Shown one piece after another: positions 1-9,429 of a DNA stretch of 55,243 bases. Every line of letters begins with the position of its first letter. Positions within the stretch are counted from its first letter, which is position 1. This DNA is from Candidatus Lambdaproteobacteria bacterium RIFOXYD2_FULL_56_26 (GTDB lineage Bacteria > SAR324 > XYD2-FULL-50-16): positions 1 to 55,243 of the forward strand of contig MFNF01000068.1 in the NCBI GenBank assembly GCA_001783715.1, given 5' to 3'. Under the pieces are notes generated by a model. The model did no database searches, was not told where the DNA came from, and saw only the letters and a program-made list of their open reading frames with translations. Both the position numbers and the translations under genes were made by a program.

Positions 1-50
1 AGTCATGGCATCCCACTTAAGAGGTTTGATAAGTGGGGCATGACAGCATT

Positions 51-251
51 TTATCGAATTGTCAATCTCGTGACCACACTATCTAGGTCTTTCTCCGAAA
101 GAGGTTTTAACTGGTAAAAATCACGTTCTTGGCCGACCCCCGTCAGGTTCGAGTTGAAAATTTTATCGTTGCGGCAGCACCAAATCATTCCGTTCTCGGC
201 CCATGCACTCAAATAGTGCTTCCAAACGTAATGTTGCTTTCGTTTCTTCAT
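51..251 (-). pseudogene. DUF4238-like protein, probable frameshifted or truncated remnant
   Basis: A 66-residue reading frame starting at the ATG at 251-249, with an AAGAAGG-type ribosome site about 8 nt upstream. The opening KKRKQHYVWKHYLSAWA resembles the N-terminus of DUF4238 proteins, which begin with a KxHYVPxxYLxxF-like motif; function is unknown, and members are often found in accessory regions. The family is normally 250-350 residues, so this copy is much too short: it stops at 51-53 while another frame stays open to the window edge, which suggests a frameshift or decay. The family assignment rests on a short motif. Confidence 0.35.
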
Positions 252-667
252 CTGATCAGCCTTCTTTGGAGGTAAGAAATAAAGATGCAACAAACTACTA
301 AATCATAAACTGAGACTCAAGGGAGTGCTTTCATCAGGCGTGTATCCTACTGGATAAATTATATATTTGTTTATATATCCCAAGAAACGTTGAGTCGGCA
401 GATGCGAAGGGGAGGTGAGGTGGCCCAAGTGCTCCTTTTGGGGTGGGGCAGAAATTTTTGCCGCAGGTTTTCTTGCCTTCTCCTCCCGAGCGGTTTGGGC
501 GGAACGGGGCTTCAGGCCCCTTGGGTTGGTGGGCAAAGACCTCTTCCCGCTTTGTGTCCTGCTGCCGGTCCTAGCGCCAAAAAACAAAACACAGTCGATT
601 TACCCCCCGGTTAACGTTCAGGGACCTGAGCCTATCCGATTAGATTTCTTGCAGCTTGCAGGGACTT
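252..667. other. Intergenic region upstream of cas3, no gene recognised
   Basis: About 400 bases between the DUF4238-like remnant and the cas promoter region. Positions 300-390 are AT-rich and the remainder GC-rich. Short open frames exist on both strands, but none has a convincing ribosome site, recognisable motif or conserved-looking composition. I see no RNA gene. Confidence 0.4.
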
Positions 668-697
668 TTGGTAGGCTCGGGCCGGATTCGGTAAAAT
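668..697 (+). promoter_or_regulatory. Possible sigma70 promoter of the cas operon
   Basis: TTGGTA at 668-673 and TAAAAT at 692-697 are spaced by 18 nt, placing a start point near 704, about 45 nt before cas3. The -10 box matches consensus at 5 of 6 positions, the -35 at 4 of 6. Weak evidence, based on motif and location only. Confidence 0.3.
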
Positions 698-745
698 GCA
701 GTACCCACCCGAGGGCGGCGGGGGGTGAGTCACTTTGGTCATGGG

Positions 746-3432
746 ATGGAAATGAAAAGCTTTTATCATTATTGGGGCAAAGCCAATTCCACACAACCGT
801 CGGAACACAAGTTTCACCGGTTGGTTTACCACCTCGTTGATGTCGCCGCCGTAGGCGAAGCCTTGCTGGCCGAACACCCCCGCTGGGTCCGGTCCTGCTC
901 GGACCGTTTGGGCACAACGGTCGAGCCCTTCACTTCCCTGGCACTCTTTTTTTTGTCCCTCCATGACCTGGGGAAGTTCTCTGGTACCTTCCAAGGGCTC
1001 GCCCCCGAAGCGGTAGAACAGCTGGGGGGCAGCGTTCCCCTTGGGGATACAACGAGCGGCACGACCTGCTGGGGACCCTGCTTTGGGAAAAGCGGGTGCA
1101 GGGCAAATACCTCAAGGGGCTGGACTACGACCTGGGCTTGGTACTCAAGGCCTGGGCGACAACCGGCTTTTCCCACCACGGGAAACCGGTGGCTACCGGC
1201 CAGGAGGGATTGAGCCGTTTTTTTTCGGTGGAAGACGAAACGGCCGCCCTGGAGTTCGTCGGTTGGGCCCAGTCGGCTTACCTTGGGGACGGTCCCCTGA
1301 TTCCCCCCAGCGACCTGCCGCCCGAAACCTTTGCCTCGGTCTTCCAAAAGCTGTCCTGGTGGTGGGCTGGTTTTACGCAATTGGCCGACTGGCTGGGCTC
1401 TAGCATCGATTTTTTCCCCTTCGAGTCGGGCTGGGTGGACCTGGAGGACTACCGGCAGCGGGCCCGGTTGCTGGCCCGAAGGGCGGTAGAACAGGCGGGC
1501 CTGACCGACAGCGCCAAAACGAAAGGCCAGGGCACCCAAGGGCTGTTCGGCTTTGCCCCCAACCCCATGCAAGCCTGGGCCGAAAGGGTCTCCTTGTCCC
1601 CAGGGGCCAACCTGTTGATCCTTGAAAACCTGACCGGCAGCGGCAAGACTGAAGCCGCCTTGGTTTTGTGCCACCGGTTGATGGGCGAGCAGGGAGCCGA
1701 CGGATTTTTTTTCGGCCTGCCCACATTGGCCACCGCAAACGGGATGTACCCCCGGCTGAACCGGGTGTTTCACCGACTCTTTGGTCCCGATGCCAGCCCC
1801 TCTTGTGTCTTGGCCCACAGCCAAAAGCACCTCAACCCCGAGTTTGCCCAAGCCCTGCTGCATTGGAGCCCCCAAGGACACCGCCGGGACGAGGCCGGGG
1901 GGGGCGAAACCTCCGGCCAAGCCTGCGCCTCTTGGTTGGCGGACTCCAACAAAACGGCGCTTTTGGCCGAAGTGGGGGTGGGCACCCTGGACCAAGCATT
2001 GCTGGCGGTGCTCCTGGCCAAGCACCAGAGCCTGCGGCTCTTTGGCCTTTGGGGCAAGGTGCTGGTGGTGGACGAGGTCCACGCTTATGACGACTACATG
2101 CAGGCCTGCCTCAAACAACTCTTGGAGATGCACGCCTACCTTGGGGGCAGCGCCATCCTGCTTTCAGCCACCTTGCCCCAGGGGATGCGGGCGGGGCTGG
2201 TGGCGGCCTTTGCCCAAGGGGCGGGAGGACCGGCCCCGGCCTTGGGTGCCCTGGAGTTCCCTTTGGCGACGAAGTGGAATCCGGGCGGGTTGGAAGAGGT
2301 TCCCTTGCCAACCTCGGAGGCTCGCCGCCGGGAGGTGATCTTGGTCTCGGAGTTGGACCAAGTGGTGGAACTGGTGCTTGGGGCCCGGAGCGAAGGGGCT
2401 TGTGTGTGCTGGATCCGCAACCTGGTGGAGGATGCGCAGGAGGCGTACCGCCAACTGCTGCCCCAGGTCGGTGAGGACGACCTCCTGTTGTTCCACGCCC
2501 GGTTTGCCCAGGTGGACCGCCAGAGGATCGAAACCCAGGTGCTCGAAAGTTTTGGCAAAACCGGCACAGCGGAACAGCGGCGGGGCAAGGTCCTGATTGC
2601 CACCCAGGTGGTGGAGCAGTCCTTAGACCTGGACTTTGACCTGATGATCTCTGATCTGGCCCCCATCGACCTGATCCTCCAGCGGGCCGGTCGCCAAGGC
2701 CGCCATGTCCGTGACCGTTGGGGTAATCCTCAGGCGGGCTCGGACCAAAGACCGGCCCGGCCCTTTTGCCTCCATGCCCCCGACCCCCGCGGGGAGATTG
2801 GGAGCGATTGGCTGGAGGGGCAGGGAGCCGCCTTTTTGTACCACCCGGGGCAGCTTTGGTTGACGGCGGAACTTTTGGCCCAAAAAGGGGAGATGGTCCT
2901 GCCCGAACAGGCCAGGGAATTGATCGAAGGGGTTTATTCGGACCCGGCCCAAGCCCTTATCCCCGAGCCCCTGCTGCGGGCCAGCCTCAAACGGGAGGGG
3001 CAGGACCAAGCCAAACGGGCGGTGGCCCGGCTCAACCTGATCGACTTTGCCCAAGGTTATGAGGCGACCAACAACCAATGGAACGCTGAAGAACAGGCCC
3101 CCACCCGGTTGGGGCAGGATTCGGCCACCTTGTTTTTGGCCCGCCGGGAGGGGGACCGCTGGGTCCCTTACGGGGGCCCCGACACCCCTTGGGAACTGAG
3201 CCGCCTTTCGGCCCCCAAAACCTGGGTCCGTGAGTTCCGGCCTCCGCAACCCTCGGGGCCGGATCGGGCTCTGGCGGACCTTGGTTCCGACCCGGCCCTA
3301 CGTTATGGCACCCTTTTGCCCCTAGACCCCCAGACGACCCAGAGCCCCTGGCCAGTACTGGGTGCTCCCTTGGCCTATGACTCGAAACTCGGGTTGCAGC
3401 GTCTGAAAACTTCCCCCTTGGAGGAAACATGA
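746..3432 (+). CDS. cas3: Cas3 helicase-nuclease (type I-E), frameshifted in the HD domain
   Basis: Cas3 is recruited by Cascade to nick, unwind and degrade target DNA. The N-terminal part (start ATG 746 or 752; GTG 725 is also in frame) carries HD-domain motifs HLVDV and SLHDLGK. The frame then breaks near the G6 run at 1024-1029 and resumes one frame back with RHDLLGTLLWEK and GFSHHGKP, also HD-domain sequence, so the break lies within the nuclease domain. The downstream part, open from GTG 1096, has a complete SF2 helicase: LTGSGKTEAA (Walker A, ~1630), VVDEVHAYDD (DEVH box, ~2070), LLSATLP (~2160) and QRAGRQGRH (motif VI, ~2690), followed by a Cas3 C-terminal domain. It overlaps casA by ATGA. 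The frameshift could be a real inactivating mutation, a sequence error, or a programmed -1 slip. Confidence 0.9.
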
Positions 3433-5027
3433 ACCTGATTGAGCAACCTTGGATCCAAGTCCGGCGACAAGACGGCACCCTAAGCCGGATCGCCCCTTGG
3501 CAGGTCTTGGAACACCTGGAAACCAACCCGGTGGTGGCCCTGAACACGGGCCGCCCGGACTTTGACGGGTCCTTGTTTCAGTTTCTGGTCGGGCTCTTCC
3601 AAACCCTCAACCTTTGTCCGGCCCGCAGGGACTTTGAACGGCTCTGGGCCAAGCCACCTCGTCCCGAAGAACTGAAGGCCAAACTGAGCGCCTTGGCCCC
3701 CTACTTCGAGCTGTTGGGCGAGGGGCCGAGGTTCATGCAGGACTTTGACCTGCCCCAAAAGGCGGAAGACTACGAGATTGCCGCCCTGTTGCCCGACACA
3801 CCGGGGGAGAATGCCAGCAAAAAAAACACCGACCACTTCATCAAACGGAGGGAGGCTTATGCCCTTTGTCTCCCCTGTACCGCTGCCGCCCTGTTTAACC
3901 TCCAAACCAACGCCCCAGCGGGAGGGCCGGGGTACCGCACCGGGCTGCGAGGTGGAGGCCCCCTCAACACCCTGGTGTCCTTGCAACCCCAAGAGGGTCA
4001 ATCCCCGAGCCTTTGGTTGGACCTCTGTTTGAACCTGCTGCCCCAGGAGGCCTTTGGGAAACCGAGCCCCTACGAAGGACCGGAGGGCCAAAAAGAGTGG
4101 TTCCCTTGGACATCCCCCACCCGGACCTCCAGCCAATCCGAGGAGGTGACCGGGCAAAACGGCCACCCGCTGCTGATGTTTTGGGCCACCCCCAGGCGGA
4201 TTTGGTTGGATTCCAAAGACACCCGTTCGGGCCATTGCAGCCTTTGCAACGAACCGGGGGAAACGTTGCTGCAAAAATACCGGACCCTCAAGCATGGGGC
4301 GAACTATACCAGATTTTGGCGGCACCCCTTTTCTCCCCATTACTTGGACAAAAAATCCGGCGACTACCTTTGTGAACATCCCAATCCGGGAGGGCTGGGG
4401 TACCGGCATTGGTTGAACCTGACCTACGGCAAGCCGGACCACAGCAAAAGACCGGCGGACGTTGTGTATGAGGCACTGCATAACCGTAAGTCTCTTGAGG
4501 TCCGGCTTTGGGCTTTTGGGTACGATTTTGACAACATGAAGCTTCGAGGTTGGCAGGAGACCAAAATGCCTCTTTATTCCTGCGGATGGAGAGACCCGGA
4601 CAGCTTTACCAAACAGATTTCCGACTGGTTGGAAGGGGCCGGGCTGGCGATTTTTTTCCTGCGCTCCAAGCTCAAGGAGGCCCAATTTGGCGAGGGGGCC
4701 TCGCCCAAAGGCCCCCACGGCTTTATCGACAAGGATTTTTGGGACGCAACCGAGCCGGATTTTTACCGGCTCCTCGCCCAGGCCCAAGCGCTGCCCGACT
4801 ATGATGCAAACCGGTTGTTCGAGATGACCCAAGATTGGCACAAGATTTTGGTGAAACAGGCCCAAACCTTTTTTGCCCTCTGGGCCGAAGCCGGGCCGCC
4901 GGAGCAACTGAATTTTAAACGGATTTACCAGGCCAAAAACAGCCTGGACTTCAGCCTGTCCGGCGAAAAATCAAAACTGAAGGTCGCCCTCGGACTTGCA
5001 ACCGCCACCAAGGAGAAAAAGAAATGA
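3429..5027 (+). CDS. casA: Cascade large subunit CasA/Cse1 (Cas8e)
   Basis: The large subunit of the type I-E Cascade complex recognises the PAM, helps open the target duplex and recruits Cas3. At 532 residues it is close to the usual ~500. The N-terminus MNLIEQPWIQV with a following RRQDGTLSRIAPWQVLE stretch is typical of Cse1 proteins, which start with a W(I/L)PV/QV motif. A central pair CSLCNEPGE resembles part of a zinc-binding site seen in some Cse1 proteins. The start codon overlaps the cas3 stop (ATGA at 3429-3432), and its own end overlaps casB by four bases, so translation is probably coupled along the operon. Confidence 0.93.
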   Translation: MNLIEQPWIQVRRQDGTLSRIAPWQVLEHLETNPVVALNTGRPDFDGSLFQFLVGLFQTLNLCPARRDFERLWAKPPRPEELKAKLSALAPYFELLGEGPRFMQDFDLPQKAEDYEIAALLPDTPGENASKKNTDHFIKRREAYALCLPCTAAALFNLQTNAPAGGPGYRTGLRGGGPLNTLVSLQPQEGQSPSLWLDLCLNLLPQEAFGKPSPYEGPEGQKEWFPWTSPTRTSSQSEEVTGQNGHPLLMFWATPRRIWLDSKDTRSGHCSLCNEPGETLLQKYRTLKHGANYTRFWRHPFSPHYLDKKSGDYLCEHPNPGGLGYRHWLNLTYGKPDHSKRPADVVYEALHNRKSLEVRLWAFGYDFDNMKLRGWQETKMPLYSCGWRDPDSFTKQISDWLEGAGLAIFFLRSKLKEAQFGEGASPKGPHGFIDKDFWDATEPDFYRLLAQAQALPDYDANRLFEMTQDWHKILVKQAQTFFALWAEAGPPEQLNFKRIYQAKNSLDFSLSGEKSKLKVALGLATATKEKKK

Positions 5028-5506
5028 ACGATAACTTCAAGGAAATCCAATCCGCCTACCGAGCTTGGTGGGAGGAGTTGCAGGAAGACAAGGGGGCCAA
5101 GGCCCGGCTGCGGCGCTGCGCCAGCCTGACCGATGTGGCCTTGGAACCGGCCTACTACCGGCTCCAACGGAGTTTTTTCAGCCTCAAACAAGGGGGCCGT
5201 GAAGAGACGGTGATGGCCCTGGCCGCCCTGGGGGCCCATGTCAAAACCGCCGTTTCCGGGTTGACCATGGCCAAGCTGATGGCCCAGCCCAAAGGCGGGG
5301 TACCAGGGGAGGACAACCAAATCGTCAAGGAAGGCCGGTTCCAAAGGCTGCTCAAAGTTGAGGAGCGGGGGGAGCTGATGCTTGACCTGATCCGGGTGAT
5401 CCGGCTTTTGGACGACAAGGCCAACCTGGAAGACTTGGCCCAGGGCCTCTGGTTTTGGGGGGATAAGGTCAAACGCCAATGGGCCAAAGATTATTTTACC
5501 TTCTGA
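5024..5506 (+). CDS. casB: Cascade small subunit CasB/Cse2 (Cas11)
   Basis: The small subunit is present in two copies in Cascade, stabilising crRNA and the displaced strand. The product is 160 residues, all-helical in appearance and rich in K/R, as expected for the family. Typical features include an AxLRRC-like segment (ARLRRCASLTDV) near residue 28 and a C-terminal WGDKVKRQWAKDYF. Identification rests on position between casA and cas7 plus this pattern. The ATG overlaps the casA stop; the gene is followed by a terminator-like hairpin rather than directly by cas7. Confidence 0.88.
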   Translation: MNDNFKEIQSAYRAWWEELQEDKGAKARLRRCASLTDVALEPAYYRLQRSFFSLKQGGREETVMALAALGAHVKTAVSGLTMAKLMAQPKGGVPGEDNQIVKEGRFQRLLKVEERGELMLDLIRVIRLLDDKANLEDLAQGLWFWGDKVKRQWAKDYFTF

Positions 5507-5524
5507 TTGCCGTTACCGCCAACC

Positions 5525-5547
5525 GGCCGGACTTCCGGCCTTTTTTT
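5525..5547 (+). terminator. Terminator-like hairpin between casB and cas7
   Basis: GGCCGG (5525-5530), loop ACTT, CCGGCC (5535-5540), then seven T (5541-5547): the classic layout of a rho-independent terminator, lying 18 nt after the casB stop and 23 nt before the cas7 start. Since cas7-cas2 follow in the same direction, it may be a partial terminator or a processing/stability hairpin. Confidence 0.65.
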
Positions 5548-5570
5548 AACCAACCATACAAGGACAACAA

Positions 5571-6650
5571 ATGAGTAAGTTCATCCAACTGCACCTCTTG
5601 ACCTCCTACCCTCCCTCGAACCTCAACCGAGACGACTTGGGCAAACCCAAATCGGCGGTGATCGGCGGGGCCCCTCGGTTGCGCATCTCCTCCCAAAGCC
5701 TCAAGCGGGCTTGGCGGACCAGCGAACTGTTCTCCGAAGCAATGGCAGGGCACATCGGTACTAGAACCAAACGGATGGGGGGCACCGCCTATGACCTGAT
5801 GGTCGAAAAAGGGCTGGACCCCAAAGTGGCCAAGGAAGCGGCCCAGAAAATCGCCGCTGTGTTCGGCAAACTGGAAGCGGAGAAGGACAAAGACCCACAC
5901 AAGGCCACGGCTCTCTCCCAATTGGCCCACTTCTCCCCGGCGGAAGAAGAGGGGATCCGCGAGCTGTCCCTCAAGGTAGCCGCATCTGGGACCTTGCCTG
6001 AACCTAGTGATCTGGAGCTGTTGCGCAAGGACCACAAGGCGGTGGATGTAGCCATGTTTGGCCGTATGTTTGCCGAGCAACCCGGATTCAACATGGAAGC
6101 AGCCACCCAAGTTGCCCACGCCGTCACGGTGCACCAAGTCAAAATCGAGGACGATTTTTTTACCGCCGTGGATGACCTCAACCGTGGGGACGAGGATGCC
6201 GGGGCGGCACACCTGGGGGAAGTCGAGTTTGCCGCCGGGATTTTTTACCTTTACCTTTGTATCAACGAAACCCTGCTGGTCGAAAACCTGGGCGGAGACA
6301 AGGCCTTGGCAAAAAAAGCGGTCCAGGCCCTGGCCGAGGCGGTCACCCAAGTTTCCCCGACCGGCAAGATCAACTCCTTTGCCCACCATTCCCTGGCGCT
6401 TTACGTCCTAGCGGAAGTCGGGACCTGCCAACCTCGCAACTTAAGTCTGGCCTACCTGTCCCCGGCCGAGCCCAAACTGGACAAGGCCATCCAGGCCTTG
6501 GAGGAGACCAAGGCCAAGTTGGACCAAGCATACAACCAAAAATTCTTGGGCCAATACACCTTCAACCCCCTCAACCCCGCCGACCCCAAGGCGGGACCCA
6601 AGGGCAATCTCAAAGGCCTCACTGACTTTTTGGGGGAGGACCATGCCTGA
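5571..6650 (+). CDS. cas7: Cascade backbone subunit Cas7e (CasC/Cse4)
   Basis: This RRM-fold protein coats the crRNA spacer as a six-subunit filament in type I-E Cascade. At 359 residues it matches the family (~350-360). The N-terminus FIQLHLLTSYPPSNLNRDD is a hallmark of Cse4/CasC, followed by APRLRISSQSLKRAWR, which contains the conserved S-Q-x-x-K-R-x-x-R segment. The C-terminal half contains GKINSFAHHS, another family signature. An AGGA ribosome site at 5560-5563 precedes the ATG, so this is the one Cascade gene after casA with its own spaced initiation site rather than an overlapping start. It overlaps cas5 by 8 nt. Confidence 0.95.
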   Translation: MSKFIQLHLLTSYPPSNLNRDDLGKPKSAVIGGAPRLRISSQSLKRAWRTSELFSEAMAGHIGTRTKRMGGTAYDLMVEKGLDPKVAKEAAQKIAAVFGKLEAEKDKDPHKATALSQLAHFSPAEEEGIRELSLKVAASGTLPEPSDLELLRKDHKAVDVAMFGRMFAEQPGFNMEAATQVAHAVTVHQVKIEDDFFTAVDDLNRGDEDAGAAHLGEVEFAAGIFYLYLCINETLLVENLGGDKALAKKAVQALAEAVTQVSPTGKINSFAHHSLALYVLAEVGTCQPRNLSLAYLSPAEPKLDKAIQALEETKAKLDQAYNQKFLGQYTFNPLNPADPKAGPKGNLKGLTDFLGEDHA

Positions 6651-7383
6651 GTACCTGATCTTCCAACTGGCGGGCCCCTTTGCCTCCTGGGGCGATGTGG
6701 CCCCAGGGGAAACCCGCAACAGCTACCGCCACCCCTCCAAGTCCGCCGTTTTGGGGCTGGTGGCCGGGGCGCTGGGGCTCAAACGGGGGCAAGAAGAGGA
6801 ACTGCAGTCCCTCAACCGCTCCCTGGGCTTTGCCGCCTATTGGCACCAACGGTTTGGCCCCCTGGAGGGCAGGGAGTACCAAAGCCTGCTCCTGGAGGAC
6901 TACCACACCTCCCAGGTGGACCCGGCGGACAAAAAGTTCAACCCCCAGACTCGGGCCGATGAGCTTTCCGGGCCAAAAAACAACCGTTCCACCATCCTCT
7001 CGACCCGCCAATACCTCAACGATGCCTATGCCCGGGTTGCCCTGTGGCGGGCTGGGGAGGGGGCGGTGGACCTGGGGGAACTGGCGGCGAGGCTAAAAGC
7101 ACCGGTTTTTGCCCCCTACCTGGGCCGCAAGGCCTGTTCTCCTGCGCTACCTTTTCATCCCTGGCTAGGGGAGGCAAAAGAGCTTTTGGAGGCCTTTTTG
7201 GCCTACCCAGCCCCTTTGCTGGTGCCCCCCGGCCTGGGGCCTGCAACCCTTTTGTGGGAGGACCGAGGAACGCCTTGTCGAGTTGAGCCCACCCAAAGAC
7301 TGAGCTTCCGGGATGCCCTGGTCAGTCGAGACCGCTGGCAGTATGAACCCCTGACATTATGTTCTAGAACCTTGGAGGAATGA
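6643..7383 (+). CDS. cas5: Cascade subunit Cas5e (CasD)
   Basis: Cas5e binds the 5' handle of the crRNA and caps the Cas7 backbone. The product is 246 residues (usual ~225-245). The N-terminus YLIFQLAGPFASWGD is diagnostic (family pattern L-x-L-x-G-P-x-x-S-W-G), followed by R-x-S-x-x-H-P-S-K-S-A-V-L-G-L. Mid-protein, LSTRQYLNDAYARVAL fits the conserved RxYLxDAxF region. Start overlaps the end of cas7 by 8 nt and the stop overlaps cas6e by four, consistent with a tightly coupled Cascade block. Confidence 0.95.
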   Translation: MPEYLIFQLAGPFASWGDVAPGETRNSYRHPSKSAVLGLVAGALGLKRGQEEELQSLNRSLGFAAYWHQRFGPLEGREYQSLLLEDYHTSQVDPADKKFNPQTRADELSGPKNNRSTILSTRQYLNDAYARVALWRAGEGAVDLGELAARLKAPVFAPYLGRKACSPALPFHPWLGEAKELLEAFLAYPAPLLVPPGLGPATLLWEDRGTPCRVEPTQRLSFRDALVSRDRWQYEPLTLCSRTLEE

Positions 7384-8092
7384 TGGAGATGTATTTTAGT
7401 AAACTCTGCGTCCGCAAGGATGCCAGTCCCAAAGAGTTGTCCCAATTTAGCCACAAGGACGGCTACAAGCTCCACCAGTGGGTTTGGAGCCTTTTTCCTG
7501 AAGACAAGGAGGCCAAACGGGACTTTCTTTTCCACCGTTTTGAAACCCCCGCCAGCCCGGTGCCTTTCGGTTACTTTGTAGTTTCCCGGCGGCCTCCCCA
7601 AAGGGCAGGGGACCTATGGGAGCTATCGGTCAAACCCTATGCCCCCAAACTGGAGACGGGGGCGATGCTCAAGTTTTCCCTCCGGGCCAATGTCACCATC
7701 AAGTCCCCCCACCGGGACCGGGCCAAAACCCAAGGGAAGCGGGAAGACCTCCTGATGTACAAAAAACACCAATGGCGAACCGAACAGGAAACCAAGCCCG
7801 AAGCCGAGCGGGAGCCCTTCCCCCAGAGGAGGATGGAGCAGGAACTGGGTCTAGGTTGGTTGGCCCAAAAGGGGGAGGCCAACGGTTTTCACCTGGAAGC
7901 CAAAGCCAGCAAGGTCTTGGCCTACCGACAAGAGATTTTTTACGGCAAGGCCAAGCAACCGGTCCGTTACAGCTACTTTGACTTTGACGGGGCCCTGGCG
8001 GTCACCGACCCCCAAAAGTTTGAGCAATGCCTTTTTACGGGGATCGGCAAGGCCAAGGGGTTCGGCTGCGGGCTGTTGATGGTGGCCCCTAG

Positions 8093-8096
<4 letters not shown>
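7380..8096 (+). CDS. cas6e: CRISPR RNA endonuclease Cas6e (CasE/Cse3)
   Basis: Cas6e cuts the pre-crRNA at the base of the repeat hairpin and stays bound to the 3' handle. The 238-residue product has the tandem ferredoxin-fold pattern of the family. The likely catalytic histidine is in KLHQWVWSLFP at about residue 31, matching the YxxHqxlwxlF motif. The glycine-rich loop GIGKAKGFGCGLL lies at the C-terminus. The cognate RNA is visible downstream: array repeats form a CCCCAC/GTGGGG hairpin. The gene overlaps both cas5 and cas1 by four bases. Start ATG 7380 follows a GGAGG-like sequence; ATG 7383 would also fit. Confidence 0.94.
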
Positions 8097-9293
<1,197 letters not shown>

Positions 9294-9429
9294 GGTAGAA
9301 AAAACAATCTGTTCCGCTCTTTCATCCTGTCAATTCAACCTGTTGATTTTATTTAATCAAATGGTCAGTTCTTTTGGTGCCCACCAACCTTCTCCAAAAA
9401 ACGAAACATCCCAATAGATTCCAATCAGT
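9294..9429 (+). promoter_or_regulatory. CRISPR leader with candidate IHF sites
   Basis: A 136-base AT-rich stretch between the cas2 stop and the first repeat, in the position of a type I-E leader. The minus strand of 9336-9348 matches the IHF consensus WATCAANNNNTTR exactly (AATCAACAGGTTG); 9355-9367 on the plus strand is a one-mismatch match. A perfect inverted repeat TTGGTG-CC-CACCAA lies at 9374-9387. The array promoter must lie here or in cas2, but no clear box pair stands out. Confidence 0.7.

Noticed and set aside
415-840. A 141-residue plus-strand frame upstream of cas3
   Set aside because: It overlaps the cas3 start, has no ribosome site or motif, and its composition looks random.
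1096-1098. GTG 1096 as the real start of a shorter, helicase-only Cas3
   Set aside because: Upstream in the same frame are clear HD-domain residues (RHDLLGTLLWEK), so the gene originally extended further; no ribosome site precedes the GTG.
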